A DNA stretch of 64,000 bases from the NCBI RefSeq assembly GCF_003025615.1, contig NZ_PYMJ01000026.1, positions 1-64,000 on the forward strand, given 5' to 3'. Shown here one piece after another: positions 17,825 to 27,930 of the stretch. This DNA is from Photobacterium frigidiphilum (GTDB taxonomy: Bacteria; Pseudomonadota; Gammaproteobacteria; Enterobacterales; Vibrionaceae). The notes under the pieces are model-generated. The model saw nothing but the letters and a program-made list of their open reading frames with translations, was not told the origin of the DNA and made no database searches. Every line of letters begins with the position of its first letter. The first letter of the stretch is position 1. The position numbers and the translations under genes were made by a program.

Positions 17825-19063
17825 TTATGCCGCTGCACTCAAGGCAGCTAAACGAGGAACGGGCTTGTCATTAATCGGCAAGTGAATTAATGCTGCGCAG
17901 AAGGCGAGAAAGACGGTAGACCACCAAATTGGATCGTAGCTGCCGTAATAGTCGTAAATACGGCCACCAACCCAAGCCCCTAAAAAACTGCCAACTTGGT
18001 GAGTGAAAAATACGAGTCCATATAGTGTCGACATGTATCGAGCCCCAAACATCTGACGTACTAAACCCGAGGTTAGTGGCACTGTGCCTAACCAGCAAAA
18101 ACCGATCGCACCACCAAAAATAGCCGCGGTATCAACCGTTACAGGTAATGTCACAAAAGCTGCAATCACAACAGTTCGTATTAAATATAGCGATGTCATT
18201 ACATAGCGTTTATCGAATTTATCACCCATCACGCCCCAAAAATACGATCCGAAGATATTAAAAATACCCACGTAGGCGAGCGCCATCGCAGCCGTTGATC
18301 CCGGCAGCCCTTTGTCGGCTAAATAACTAGGAAGGTGAGTGGCAATAAACATGACATGAAAGCCACAAACAAAAAATCCCGCATGAATTAACCAATAACT
18401 TTTATGGTTAAAGGCTTCCTTTAATGCTTCGCGCAAGGTTTGTGTATCATCTATTTTCGGTGCAGTAGACACCGCTTTTAATGAAGACTTAGCCTCTTTG
18501 TTGGCCGTTTTCATGAAACTGGCAAAAGCGATGATCACACAACATGCTAGGGCAAAAATTTGTAACGTTGTTTGCCAATCGTATGTATTCATGAGTGATT
18601 GTGCGCCAGGTATTACGGCAAACATGCCAAATGAGCCAGCGGCGGTGGTTAAACCAAAGGCTTTTGCCGTATGTTCTGCGGGTACTACGCGAGCAATAGA
18701 TCCTAAAATAATCACATAGCTGGTGGCACTTAAACCAAAACCGATCAAAGCACCAAAGGTGACATAAAGAATGCTAGGTTCAGTTGCTAAAGAGGTCAGA
18801 TACAAACCAGCCGCATACGATATAGCCCCAACGGTAATAATACGGCGTGAGCCCCAGCGATCGGCCGCCATACCTACGAATGGTTGGAACAGACCAAAAA
18901 GCAGGTTTTGCAGTGCAATTGTAAAGCTAAAGAACTCTCGACCGGTATTGAATGAATCAGATATTGGCATCATGAAAATGCCGAAAGATTGTCTTATCCC
19001 AAGACTAATAATTAGCGTCCCTATTCCCAACCATACTAATAGTGGAAAACGAAAAATACTCAT
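17825..19063 (-). CDS. Major facilitator superfamily transporter
   Basis: 412 aa with twelve predicted membrane helices. The first half carries an MFS loop motif (GMAADRWGSRRIITVG) between helices 2 and 3, repeated as GVMGDKFDKRYVM between helices 8 and 9; a charged loop (about 195-215) divides the halves. Opening and helix 1 (IRQSFGIFMMPISDSF) resemble the monocarboxylate/organic-anion (OFA-like) group, but the substrate is not identifiable. Its ATG overlaps the stop codon of an upstream 57-codon frame (TAATG), so the two are likely translationally coupled. Confidence 0.88.
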   Translation of the reverse strand: MSIFRFPLLVWLGIGTLIISLGIRQSFGIFMMPISDSFNTGREFFSFTIALQNLLFGLFQPFVGMAADRWGSRRIITVGAISYAAGLYLTSLATEPSILYVTFGALIGFGLSATSYVIILGSIARVVPAEHTAKAFGLTTAAGSFGMFAVIPGAQSLMNTYDWQTTLQIFALACCVIIAFASFMKTANKEAKSSLKAVSTAPKIDDTQTLREALKEAFNHKSYWLIHAGFFVCGFHVMFIATHLPSYLADKGLPGSTAAMALAYVGIFNIFGSYFWGVMGDKFDKRYVMTSLYLIRTVVIAAFVTLPVTVDTAAIFGGAIGFCWLGTVPLTSGLVRQMFGARYMSTLYGLVFFTHQVGSFLGAWVGGRIYDYYGSYDPIWWSTVFLAFCAALIHLPINDKPVPRLAALSAAA

Positions 19064-19236
19064 TAATGGTGCTCTTTATTGTCGTGTTCGATAGATGATT
19101 GTTGGTGGCAACCACCGCTGGTGGCGTGTTGCGCCAACGCATCGAGTAAAGGTTGACAGTGATGCACGCCAAAAAGTGTAATTATGAGCAGTACTAGCAT
19201 ACGTAATAGCTGCGCAAATAATGATTGTGAAAACAT
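19063..19236 (-). CDS. Small His-rich membrane peptide coupled to MFS gene (57 aa)
   Basis: An unlisted 57-codon frame starting at ATG 19236, three bases after GGAGGCACTG. Residues 9-25 form a hydrophobic helix (QLLRMLVLLIITLFGV), followed by HHC, more His and Cys, and a charged His-rich tail ending EHDNKEHH. Its TAA shares one base with the ATG of the MFS gene (TAATG), typical of coupled translation. The His/Cys pattern suggests metal binding. I recognise no family. The ribosome site and the exact coupling argue that it is real. Confidence 0.7.
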   Translation of the reverse strand: MFSQSLFAQLLRMLVLLIITLFGVHHCQPLLDALAQHATSGGCHQQSSIEHDNKEHH

Positions 19237-19464
19237 CAGTGCCTCCGATCGCCAAAATTAGCGAGCGCGGATAGTAGAGAACTCAGTGACATTACACAAA
19301 TGAATAAAAATCAGGACAGTCATGCATAATATGCACTTTGATAGGGAGGTGAGCATATTCAGGATAATTGAGGGCAGTTTGTTCCGAAATTTGCATTACG
19401 CCGTTGGTAGGCGTAACACAATATATTGATGATGATAGATTTTACGATAACCGATGAATAAAAA

Positions 19465-20400
19465 TCACATTACGATTCCACGTACATCGGTTTTAATTTT
19501 CCCGCAAATTGGCTCTTTTTCTACTTCAGCCAGTATGAATTCCACAAAAGTACGAGCAGCTAAGGTCAGGTTTTTACGTGATGGGTAGACTAACCAACCA
19601 TACTTAATCGATGGCTCAATGTGGTCGAATAAACGTATTAACATGTCACGTTCTTGATAATAATTACCAATATCTTCTGGAATAAAGACAATGCCTCGGT
19701 TCTGCAAACAAGCTTCCATACACAGTGACACGCTGTTCGTTACTAAGTTACCCGACACTTCTACCGTTTCATTTTTACCAAAAGGCAGCGTGCCGTATAT
19801 TTGTCCGTTGGGAAAGCGAAAACGAATAACATTCAGTTGGCGTAAATCGTCAGCAGTTTGTGGCCTACCGTGTTGTTCTACGTATTCCTGTGTACAGAAA
19901 AACCCGAAAGAAGCATGTTTGAATGGACGCGCCACCAAGCTGGAATCTTCAAGGGTATTGCCTTCGCCAATACGCAGCGCAATATCTATGTGGTTCTCGA
20001 CCATATTTTTATCTTCTGCGCTGGTAATGATCTCGACACTGATCTTTGGGTACATATCCATGAACGTGAAAATCATTCGGCCGATATCAAGAATCTCAGG
20101 AAAGGGCAGTAATTGAATACGCAGGTGTCCAGACACTTCATAAGTCGGTGCCGTGATTTCTTGAATACTCGCTTCCAAATCAATCAGCATCGCTTTGGTT
20201 TTTGTGTAGAACTTGGTACCTGCTTCTGTCAGCTGTAAAGCGCGGTTTTGGCGATGAAACAGCAGAATGTTCAGCTCTTCTTCCAGTGATTTGATACGTC
20301 GACTGATGTTCGACTTTGGTAAGTCGAAAATTTCAGATGCGCGATTTAAGCTACCCGTATCCACAATTTGGTGAAAGAGCTTGAGATCTTCTGTTTTCAT
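19465..20400 (-). CDS. LysR-family transcriptional regulator
   Basis: N-terminal winged helix-turn-helix (about 1-60, LFHQIVDTGSLNRASEIFDLPKSNISRRIKSLEEEL), then a periplasmic-binding-protein-like effector domain (about 90-300). ATG 20400 (MKTEDLKLFHQIV) is the usual LysR start; a GTG 12 bases upstream could also serve. Divergent from an RND efflux pair with 141 bases between, so it very likely controls that pump, and possibly its own gene. The effector is unknown. Confidence 0.9.
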   Translation of the reverse strand: MKTEDLKLFHQIVDTGSLNRASEIFDLPKSNISRRIKSLEEELNILLFHRQNRALQLTEAGTKFYTKTKAMLIDLEASIQEITAPTYEVSGHLRIQLLPFPEILDIGRMIFTFMDMYPKISVEIITSAEDKNMVENHIDIALRIGEGNTLEDSSLVARPFKHASFGFFCTQEYVEQHGRPQTADDLRQLNVIRFRFPNGQIYGTLPFGKNETVEVSGNLVTNSVSLCMEACLQNRGIVFIPEDIGNYYQERDMLIRLFDHIEPSIKYGWLVYPSRKNLTLAARTFVEFILAEVEKEPICGKIKTDVRGIVM

Positions 20401-20541
20401 GACGTTGCTCACAGTCTTAATGATAGATCAATAGATTAAGTGTTCCATAAAGTGAAACTCTCAGTTCTATATCGTTCGGTTATTCAGAACACGTTATCAG
20501 GTTATAGTTCGCGGTGAAAGATAACTATAAGGAATAATTCA

Positions 20542-21669
20542 ATGATGTCAGCTAAACCGAGTTTGTTAGCACTGGTGCTAGGAACTGTTTTAATGAGCTC
20601 AGTTCTGACAGGGTGTGACTCTGCAGAGAGTGCTGTGGTAGCAACTGCCACCGTACGTCCGGTAAAATTAATCACAATTGGTGATGTAGCGTTTGAACAA
20701 AGTCGCATTTTTCCTGCTGAATTGGTGGCGAATCAACAAGCAGATTTAGCTTTTCGTGTGAGTGGTGAACTGGTTACATTAGATTTAATTGAAGGGCAGA
20801 AAGTTACAAAAGGACAACTACTAGCGAAGCTTGATGATCGAGATGCCAAGAATGCGCTATTAAATGCAGAAGCAAATTACGAGTTAGCCAATGCCGATTA
20901 CAACCGTAAAGAACAGTTATTAGCCCGAAAACTTATTTCGAAAGCAGAGTTTGATTCTGCAAAAGCCACATTAAAGTCTGCCAAATCATCATTGAATTCA
21001 GCCAGAGATCAACTGCAATATACCAATTTAACGGCCCCTTTTTCTGGCATTGTTGCCAAAGTTGAATCTGATAACTATCAAATGATTCAAGCATCGCAGG
21101 TCGTATTATCGTTGCGAGGTGATCAGCTAATGGATGTCACTATTCAAGTGCCTGAGTCACTCATTATGCGTTTAAATAAAAAGAACTTAGATGAACATTA
21201 CATGCCACGTGTGCGCTTTGTTTCTCAAGGTGAAAGTGTGACGACTTATCCTGTTCGTTTTAAAGAGAGCTCAAGTAAAGTTAGCCCTGGTACACAAACT
21301 TATGCCGTTACCTTTAGTTTTAAACCCGAAGATGGCTTGAACGTTATTCCGGGCATGAGTGCTGAATTATTACTCGATATGTCAATCGATCACCGTCGCT
21401 CTCAAGACAATGGGATAAGCGATTTCCTCACTATTTTACCGCAATCAGCCATCGTGAAAGCGGATGAAGATAACCAAATTAAAGTGTGGCGATACAATCA
21501 AGACAGTCACCGAGTTGAATCTGTAAATGTGACGTTAGGGCAAGTGCGAACGAATGGTATTGAAGTGTTATCTGGATTAAACAAAGGCGATCAAATTGTC
21601 AGTGTGGGGGCGAATGCGATTAAATCAGGCATGGAAGTAAAACCCCTTCGCTGGGAAAGAGGCGTGTAA
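20542..21669 (+). CDS. RND efflux periplasmic adaptor (membrane fusion) lipoprotein
   Basis: 375 aa. Signal peptide with lipobox LTGC (residues 22-25), so the adaptor is lipid-anchored, probably to the inner membrane (Asp follows the Cys). Typical HlyD/AcrA layout: lipoyl halves around LAFRVSGELVTLDLIEGQKVTKGQLLAKLDDRDA and TNLTAPFSGIVAKVESDNYQ, with an alpha-hairpin between (about 105-160), then a beta-barrel and membrane-proximal domain. One base-pair boundary with the RND pump gene. AAGGA precedes the double ATG. No outer-membrane channel gene is adjacent, so a shared TolC is likely. Confidence 0.92.
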   Translation: MMSAKPSLLALVLGTVLMSSVLTGCDSAESAVVATATVRPVKLITIGDVAFEQSRIFPAELVANQQADLAFRVSGELVTLDLIEGQKVTKGQLLAKLDDRDAKNALLNAEANYELANADYNRKEQLLARKLISKAEFDSAKATLKSAKSSLNSARDQLQYTNLTAPFSGIVAKVESDNYQMIQASQVVLSLRGDQLMDVTIQVPESLIMRLNKKNLDEHYMPRVRFVSQGESVTTYPVRFKESSSKVSPGTQTYAVTFSFKPEDGLNVIPGMSAELLLDMSIDHRRSQDNGISDFLTILPQSAIVKADEDNQIKVWRYNQDSHRVESVNVTLGQVRTNGIEVLSGLNKGDQIVSVGANAIKSGMEVKPLRWERGV

Positions 21670-21672
21670 TTG

Positions 21673-24600
21673 ATGAATATCGCGCATTACAGTATCAAAA
21701 ACAAAGTCATCAGTTGGATGTTTATTTTACTGATGTTAATTGGTGGTGGAATTTCATTTACGGGATTAGGCCAATTAGAATTTCCTGAATTTACGTTAAA
21801 AAACGCCCTTGTTATTACCGCTTACCCAGGGGCTTCGCCTGAACAAGTTGAAGAAGAAGTAACGCTTCGGTTGGAAGATGCTATTCAGCAGATGCCACAG
21901 ATAAAGCACATTACATCAATCAATAGTGCGGGTTTATCTCAAATAGAAATTGAGATGAAAGAGCAGTACGACGCGAAAGCCTTACCACAAATTTGGGATG
22001 AGCTACGTCGTAAGGTGAATGATGCGGTTGCCGATTTACCGCCAGGCGCTGTAATGCCGCAAGTGATTGATGATTTTTCCGATGTCTACGGTGTTTTAAT
22101 GAACATTACAGGCGAAGGATATAGCTACCGAGAACTTAAAAATTATGCCAATTACCTACGTCGAGAATTGGTATTAATTGAGGGTGTTAAAAAGGTTTCT
22201 GTCGTCGGCGATCCGCAAGAGCAAGTCGTTGTCGAAATTAGCCAACAGAAACTGGCAACATTAGGGCTTGATCAAAATACGATATACAGCCAAATAAAGA
22301 ATCAAAATGGTGTATCTAACGCCGGAAAAATTCGAGTAGGTGAAGGGCGAATTCGTATTCATCCTACGGGCGAGTTTATCGATGTTACTGATATGAAACG
22401 CTTATTGGTGAGCCCGCCAGGCAGTAAAGATATGGTGTATCTGGGTGATATTGCTAATGTCTATAAAACGGAAAGTGAAACCCCAAAGCTGATTTACCAC
22501 AACATGGGCGAGAATGCGCTGTCTTTAGGGATATCCTTTAGCCAAGGTGTGAATGTTGTTGATATCTCGAATGAAATATCAGCAAAGATCACACAGTTTG
22601 AATCAGGTTTACCGGTAGGAATGAGCTTGAATACCGTGTATGACCAAGGTGCAATGGTTGATGTGTCTGTTACGGGTTTTTTGATCAACCTTGCTGAGTC
22701 TGTGGCAATAGTGATCGTGGTGCTATTGGTATTCATGGGCGTGCGCTCTGGGTTATTAATGGGTGCAGTGCTGTTACTGACTATTTTTGGTACGTTCATT
22801 GTGATGAGTGTATTGAATATTCAGCTGCAAATTATCTCATTGGGCGCACTCATTATTGCATTAGGTATGCTGGTTGATAACGCCATTGTGGTTACTGAAG
22901 GTATTTTAATCGGTATAAAACGGGGTCAAACCCGTTATGAAGCGGCAGGTCAGGTAGTTAAGCAAACTCAATGGCCATTATTGGGCGCGACAATTATTGC
23001 AATTTTAGCATTTGCACCCATTGGATTATCACAAAATGCCACCGGTGAATTTTGTAAATCGTTATTTCAAGTACTGCTAGTTTCACTGTTTATCAGTTGG
23101 GTTACAGCGATTACCATTACGCCATTTTTCTGTAATTTATTATTTAAAGATGGCGACGTTAGCGATACGCCGGAAGACTTATATAAAGGCTGGTTCTTTA
23201 CGGCTTATCGTTCAATACTTTCGTTAGCCATGCGATTTCGTGTGCTCAGTTTAGGCTTAGTTATTGCGATGTTGTTTGTAGCGATAGTGGGTATGGGGCA
23301 TGTAAAAAATGTATTCTTCCCACCATCAAGTACGCCTATTTTCTTTGTTGATGTATGGTTGCCAGAAGGCTCAGATATTCGTGCAACAGAAGGTTTTGTA
23401 CGCGAACTTGAAGAGAAAATCATAGCAACCGACAAAGAGGTTGGCGTCGGGCTTAAAAATGTCACTTCGGTGATAGGTAAAGGTGCACAACGATTCGTCT
23501 TGCCGTATGTGCCAGAAAAAGGCTACGACTCGTATGCGCAGTTAATTATCGAAATGACAGATTTAGAATCGTTGAATGCAGGCGTACCTGAACTCACGAA
23601 AGTATTGCGTGATAATTATCCTGAAGCTGAGTTTCGCGTGAAATTGCTGAGTAATGGCCCATCACCAGCCGCTGCAATTGAAGCGCGGTTCTATGGTGAA
23701 GATCCCGTTGTACTGCGTCAGCTTGCTACTCAGGCAGAGCAGATCATGATTGATGAGCCGACAGCTGAAAATATTCGTCATAATTGGCGTAATCAGGTCA
23801 ATGTTGTTCGTCCACAAGTGAATAATGCTCAAGCCAAAAAAGTGGGTATCAGTAAGCAAGATCTTGATACAGCCATGCTGATTAACTTTAGTGGCATGTC
23901 GGTTGGTACGTATCGTGAACAATCGCATTTATTGCCCATTGTTGCGCGTGCACCAGAGCAAGAGCGCCTTGATGCCGATAGTTTGTTAAAGCTACAAGTG
24001 TGGAGTGCTGAAAATAGTGCGTTTGTACCTGTTACCCAAATAGTATCGTCATTCGATACTGAGTGGGAAAACCCTATTATTATGCGTCGCGATCGCAAAC
24101 GGGTATTAACTGTATTAGCTGATCCACTATTAGGTAGTAATGAAACAGCAGATTCAGTGCTAAAGATATTACGCCCTAAAATAGAAGCGATCCCTCTGCC
24201 TGCAGGGTATGAACTCGAGTGGGGAGGCGAATATGAAACAGCAGGTGAAGCACAAGCAGGTATTGCTAGCTCTTTACCATTGGGTTATTTAGCGATGTTC
24301 TTGATCACTGTTGTCCTGTTTAATTCCGTAAGACTCCCGCTGATCATTTGGTTCAATGTGCCTTTAGCGCTTATAGGTATTGCTGCTGGCTTATTGATCT
24401 TTGATGCACCATTTAGCTTCATGGCGATACTGGGTACATTAAGTTTAAGCGGTATGGTCATCAAAAATGGGATTGTATTGGTTGATCAAATTCAGGTTGA
24501 ATTGGCTGAGGGTAAAGATCCGTATGATGCCGTATTTGAATCTTCAGTAAGTCGTGTTCGTCCTGTGTGCATGGCGGCCATTACGACAATGCTTGGCATG

Positions 24601-24774
24601 ATACCGTTATTGTTTGACCCATTTTTCAAATCGATGGCGGTTACCATTATATTTGGTTTAGGTTTTGCCACGTTACTTACATTGATTGTGTTACCCGTTA
24701 GCTATGTTGTTATTTTCCGAATACCTAACAAGCAAAAAGAATCAATGAAGAATATACCATTGGTTACAGCGTAA
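21673..24774 (+). CDS. RND efflux pump, inner-membrane transporter
   Basis: Proton-driven resistance-nodulation-division pump, 1033 aa from ATG 21673 (a TTG three bases upstream is less likely). Twelve membrane helices with two large periplasmic loops (about 35-330 and 555-860). The TM4 proton relay is present as LGMLVDNAIVVTEG (single Asp rather than the DD of AcrB), and helix 10/11 contains SLSGMVIKNGIVLVDQ. The sequence is not AcrB-like in its porter domain; it belongs to the broader HAE-type family found in Vibrio Vex pumps. Substrate unknown; the divergent LysR gene is its likely regulator. Confidence 0.92.
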   Translation: MNIAHYSIKNKVISWMFILLMLIGGGISFTGLGQLEFPEFTLKNALVITAYPGASPEQVEEEVTLRLEDAIQQMPQIKHITSINSAGLSQIEIEMKEQYDAKALPQIWDELRRKVNDAVADLPPGAVMPQVIDDFSDVYGVLMNITGEGYSYRELKNYANYLRRELVLIEGVKKVSVVGDPQEQVVVEISQQKLATLGLDQNTIYSQIKNQNGVSNAGKIRVGEGRIRIHPTGEFIDVTDMKRLLVSPPGSKDMVYLGDIANVYKTESETPKLIYHNMGENALSLGISFSQGVNVVDISNEISAKITQFESGLPVGMSLNTVYDQGAMVDVSVTGFLINLAESVAIVIVVLLVFMGVRSGLLMGAVLLLTIFGTFIVMSVLNIQLQIISLGALIIALGMLVDNAIVVTEGILIGIKRGQTRYEAAGQVVKQTQWPLLGATIIAILAFAPIGLSQNATGEFCKSLFQVLLVSLFISWVTAITITPFFCNLLFKDGDVSDTPEDLYKGWFFTAYRSILSLAMRFRVLSLGLVIAMLFVAIVGMGHVKNVFFPPSSTPIFFVDVWLPEGSDIRATEGFVRELEEKIIATDKEVGVGLKNVTSVIGKGAQRFVLPYVPEKGYDSYAQLIIEMTDLESLNAGVPELTKVLRDNYPEAEFRVKLLSNGPSPAAAIEARFYGEDPVVLRQLATQAEQIMIDEPTAENIRHNWRNQVNVVRPQVNNAQAKKVGISKQDLDTAMLINFSGMSVGTYREQSHLLPIVARAPEQERLDADSLLKLQVWSAENSAFVPVTQIVSSFDTEWENPIIMRRDRKRVLTVLADPLLGSNETADSVLKILRPKIEAIPLPAGYELEWGGEYETAGEAQAGIASSLPLGYLAMFLITVVLFNSVRLPLIIWFNVPLALIGIAAGLLIFDAPFSFMAILGTLSLSGMVIKNGIVLVDQIQVELAEGKDPYDAVFESSVSRVRPVCMAAITTMLGMIPLLFDPFFKSMAVTIIFGLGFATLLTLIVLPVSYVVIFRIPNKQKESMKNIPLVTA

Positions 24775-24801
24775 CTTTTTGAGTTTTCTGAATAGAAACA
24801 G

Positions 24802-24837
24802 CCTCAAAGAGAGAGGTATTAGCCTTTCTCTTTGAGG
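24802..24837 (+). terminator. Hairpin downstream of the RND operon
   Basis: Perfect 11-bp arms CCTCAAAGAGA/TCTCTTTGAGG (24802-24812 with 24827-24837). No T run follows, so it may be a 3'-protecting hairpin rather than a true intrinsic terminator. Confidence 0.55.
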
Positions 24838-24982
24838 GTGATGCACTTATTGCTTGAATTGCTATAAATCTACCTCAGATAGTAATTCAATGATTTAATA
24901 GATAAAGTGCGCCAATTTGAATTTGGAGTGAGTTATTACGCTGAGTGGTGGGTTAGATGGAGAAAATGAAAGGCTAATACAA

Positions 24983-25414
24983 ATGAAATTTATAAAAAGA
25001 ATTAAGAGGAATGATCATATAACCACAGCCACATATATAAAAGATTTTACCTTGTATATTGAATTAAGTAGTGGCGAAAGGGGCGTGATTAACTGTTCAC
25101 CATTGGCCGAACAACAGATTTTGTTTGAACAAGTTATTGCTGATGATAAACGTGATTCTTATTCGTTAAGTAACCGCGTTATTCAGTGGTACAACGATGC
25201 GTATATTCACATTGAGTGGATTAAGCGAAATATGGTCTCGTTAAGTATTGAACGACCGCTTGAAAGTGCAGCTTCCTACAATAACTGGGGCATAAAAATG
25301 AAAGATTGGTTTATTAATTTCACACGTTCTGATTTATCAGAAAATATAGGCTTTTTATTAATAGTCGTTTCATTTGGGATCGCAGGGTGGCTGATTGGCT
25401 CAATGTTTATTTAA
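24983..25414 (+). CDS. Hypothetical protein with C-terminal membrane anchor
   Basis: 143 residues. The soluble N-terminal part (about 1-95) has alternating beta-strand character and a stretch (YIKDFTLYIELSSGERGVINCSPLAEQ) that faintly recalls DUF2442-type domains; that resemblance is weak. The C terminus is one hydrophobic helix (about 120-141, IGFLLIVVSFGIAGWLIGSMF), so it may be a tail-anchored inner-membrane protein. It stands alone with its own upstream region. Function unknown. Confidence 0.65.
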   Translation: MKFIKRIKRNDHITTATYIKDFTLYIELSSGERGVINCSPLAEQQILFEQVIADDKRDSYSLSNRVIQWYNDAYIHIEWIKRNMVSLSIERPLESAASYNNWGIKMKDWFINFTRSDLSENIGFLLIVVSFGIAGWLIGSMFI

Positions 25415-25501
25415 GCGTATAAAGTCTCAGCTTTCACAATCCCTTTTTTGTCTGAAGTGAATTGATATGTTGACTAAACATGTACTGTAGAAGGAGTAGC
25501 G

Positions 25502-25792
25502 CTATAAATTAGCGTTACGCTCATCGATACATTCGTATTCCCCCATCTCAAACTCACGGCAGATAAATGGGCGAACTTCGTAAATTGAACACATTAATGT
25601 GTCGCGATCTAACGCGGCACACCAACCATCATCAAGACGGTTCATTACCTGACCACCCCAATCATCTGTTGCGATGTACTTTTTAGGTACGCCAGTATCG
25701 GTAATTAGCATTACCTCTAAACGGCAACAACAAGCCTGACAATTCGCACAGGTTATTTGAGGTTCCGGTATTACTTTAATTTCTATCGTCAT
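25502..25792 (-). CDS. YkgJ-family cysteine cluster protein
   Basis: 96 residues of the CxxCxxCC type (CANCQACCCRLEV near residue 15), with further conserved Cys at WCAALD, MCSIYEVRPFICREFEMG. This is the YkgJ/UPF0153 family, thought to bind zinc or an Fe-S cluster; no reaction is established. RPFICREF is the family hallmark. Confidence 0.85.
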   Translation of the reverse strand: MTIEIKVIPEPQITCANCQACCCRLEVMLITDTGVPKKYIATDDWGGQVMNRLDDGWCAALDRDTLMCSIYEVRPFICREFEMGEYECIDERNANL

Positions 25793-25892
25793 AAACTACT
25801 ACAGTGTCGACATTAATGGATAGCTTATAACAATGGTAGCACGTAGACGCAACTCAATTATGCGTTAGTCATCAACTCAGCCTGTACTGTTA

Positions 25893-26117
25893 TTAGACTG
25901 GGTGCATATTTTCAACCATTTGTTTTATTTTTATCGCCTTCTCAAAATGATCTAATTGATGCGTCATTATCCACCATTGGGCGGCTTCCATTAATAATTC
26001 AGGGTTATCGTTTTTATTGGCGAAAAAAGCATAAAAAGATAATCCAACATTTTCGCCTTTTTGTGCAATTTTACGGTTACACACATCAATGATTTTCTGC
26101 TTTAAAATTGGGTTCAT
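25893..26117 (-). CDS. Small conserved hypothetical protein (74 aa)
   Basis: 74 residues, soluble and helical, with a dense conserved-looking core (KGENVGLSFYAFFANKNDNP, then MEAAQWWIMTHQLDHFEKA). I recall this pattern from a small bacterial family labelled DUF6500, but I am not certain of the number. Function unknown. ATG 26117 is the only sensible start. Confidence 0.7.
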   Translation of the reverse strand: MNPILKQKIIDVCNRKIAQKGENVGLSFYAFFANKNDNPELLMEAAQWWIMTHQLDHFEKAIKIKQMVENMHPV

Positions 26118-26267
26118 GTTGTCCTGTTTTTACTCAAATGAAGTAATGATGAAAATACACGGTTATTTAGTATGTTGAGCTTATCTTGCTAATTTCAATT
26201 TGGATCTAGATCACGTAAACTGCGCGCCATAGATTATGAACCATATGTCCTGTTAGGTGAACACACG

Positions 26268-27878
26268 ATGATACGTCTAAACGAAGTCAAATTACCGTTA
26301 GATCATGATGAAGATGCATTGCGCAATTTTGTTTTCAATAAACTGTCGATTACGGCAGAGCAACTTGTCGACATCCATATCTTTAAACGTGGTTATGATG
26401 CTCGTAAACGTAATGTGATCACTTTAATTTATACGCTTGATTTAACATTGACCAATGTTGATGAAGACGAGCTATTAAGCCGTTTTGAACGTGATCAGCA
26501 AGTTAGACAATCTCCTGATACAGAGTATAAGTATGTTGCACAAGCACCTGCTGATTTAACAGAGCGTCCAATCGTTATTGGTATGGGGCCATGTGGTTTA
26601 TTTACCGGTTTAATTCTTGCTCAAATGGGTTTCAACCCAATTATTTTAGAGCGTGGTAAATCTGTACATGAACGTTCAAAAGATACGTTCCGTTTTTGGC
26701 GTAAAGGTGAATTAAATACCGAATCAAACGTACAGTTTGGTGAAGGTGGTGCTGGTACATTCTCTGACGGTAAGTTATACAGCCAAGTGAAAGATCCAAA
26801 CTTCCTAGGCTTAAAAGTAAAAGAAGAGTTCGTTGCCGCAGGCGCACCTGCAGAAATTATCTATGTGAGTAAACCACACATTGGTACGTTCAAATTGGTA
26901 ACAATGGTTGAGCGCATGCGCCGCAAAATCATAGAGCTTGGCGGTGAAATTCGTTTTGAAACACGTGTTGACGAAATCAATATCGAAGATGACCAAGTAA
27001 CGGGTGTTACGCTAAATGGCGGCGAAGTTATTAACTCAAAGCATGTAACGTTAGCGATTGGGCACAGTGCACGTGATACCGTACAAATGTTGCATGACAA
27101 AGGTGTTTACCTTGAAGCGCAGTCTTTCTCTGTGGGTTTCCGTATTGAACACAAACAAGAATTGATTGACCAAGCACGCTTTGGTACTAATGCAGGTCAC
27201 CCAATTTTAGGTGCTGCTGATTACAAACTTGTTCACCACTGTGAGAATGGACGTTCTGTATACAGTTTCTGTATGTGTCCGGGTGGTGTTGTGGTTGCAG
27301 CAACGTCAGAAAAAGAAGCTGTTGTAACAAATGGCATGAGCCAATATTCACGTAGCGAGCGTAATGCAAACAGTGCGATTGTTGTTGGTATTGCACCAAG
27401 CGATTTTGATAATGATCCGCTTCAAGGTATCGCATTACAACGTAAGCTAGAGCGTAATGCTTATATTTTAGGTGGTAGCACTTACCAAGCACCTGCACAA
27501 CGTGTTGGTGATTTCTTAAAAGGTGCAGAAGCGAAGCCATACGGTGAGATTGAACCATCATATAAGCCAGAAGTGACAATGACAGATCTAAGCACAAGCT
27601 TGCCTGATTTTGCCATTGAAGCAATACGTGAAGCACTGCCTGCATTTAATAAGAAAATCCGTGGCTTTGCACAAGAAGATGCAATGCTAACAGGTGTTGA
27701 AACACGTACTTCTTCACCAGTGCAAATCAAACGTGGTGCTGATTACCAGAGCTTAAGCACGAAGGGTTTATACCCCGCTGGCGAAGGTGCTGGTTATGCT
27801 GGTGGTATTTTATCTGCTGGTATCGACGGTATTAAAATTGCCGAAGCCGTTGCACTCGATATGCTGAAAACTGATTAA
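26268..27878 (+). CDS. FAD-dependent dehydrogenase-like protein (COG2509 type)
   Basis: 536 aa flavoprotein of unknown substrate. A small N-terminal alpha/beta domain (about 1-85) precedes a Rossmann FAD site, PIVIGMGPCGLFTGLILAQMGFNPIILERG near residue 103, and the signature NVQFGEGGAGTFSDGKLYSQ near 160. The C-terminal FAD contact is GLYPAGEGAGYAGGILSAGIDGIKIAEA. The whole architecture matches the widely conserved family annotated as NAD(P)/FAD-dependent oxidoreductase; the reaction has not been established as far as I know. Monocistronic with a strong terminator. Confidence 0.88.
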   Translation: MIRLNEVKLPLDHDEDALRNFVFNKLSITAEQLVDIHIFKRGYDARKRNVITLIYTLDLTLTNVDEDELLSRFERDQQVRQSPDTEYKYVAQAPADLTERPIVIGMGPCGLFTGLILAQMGFNPIILERGKSVHERSKDTFRFWRKGELNTESNVQFGEGGAGTFSDGKLYSQVKDPNFLGLKVKEEFVAAGAPAEIIYVSKPHIGTFKLVTMVERMRRKIIELGGEIRFETRVDEINIEDDQVTGVTLNGGEVINSKHVTLAIGHSARDTVQMLHDKGVYLEAQSFSVGFRIEHKQELIDQARFGTNAGHPILGAADYKLVHHCENGRSVYSFCMCPGGVVVAATSEKEAVVTNGMSQYSRSERNANSAIVVGIAPSDFDNDPLQGIALQRKLERNAYILGGSTYQAPAQRVGDFLKGAEAKPYGEIEPSYKPEVTMTDLSTSLPDFAIEAIREALPAFNKKIRGFAQEDAMLTGVETRTSSPVQIKRGADYQSLSTKGLYPAGEGAGYAGGILSAGIDGIKIAEAVALDMLKTD

Positions 27879-27930
27879 TATTTAACTAGCTTGGTATAAG
27901 CTTTTTATATACAGATTTTTATATACAAAT

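Noticed and set aside
26641-27730. Several long minus-strand frames opposite the FAD protein gene
   Set aside because: They are antisense shadows of a well-supported coding region, with repetitive His/Gln/Leu composition typical of such shadows.
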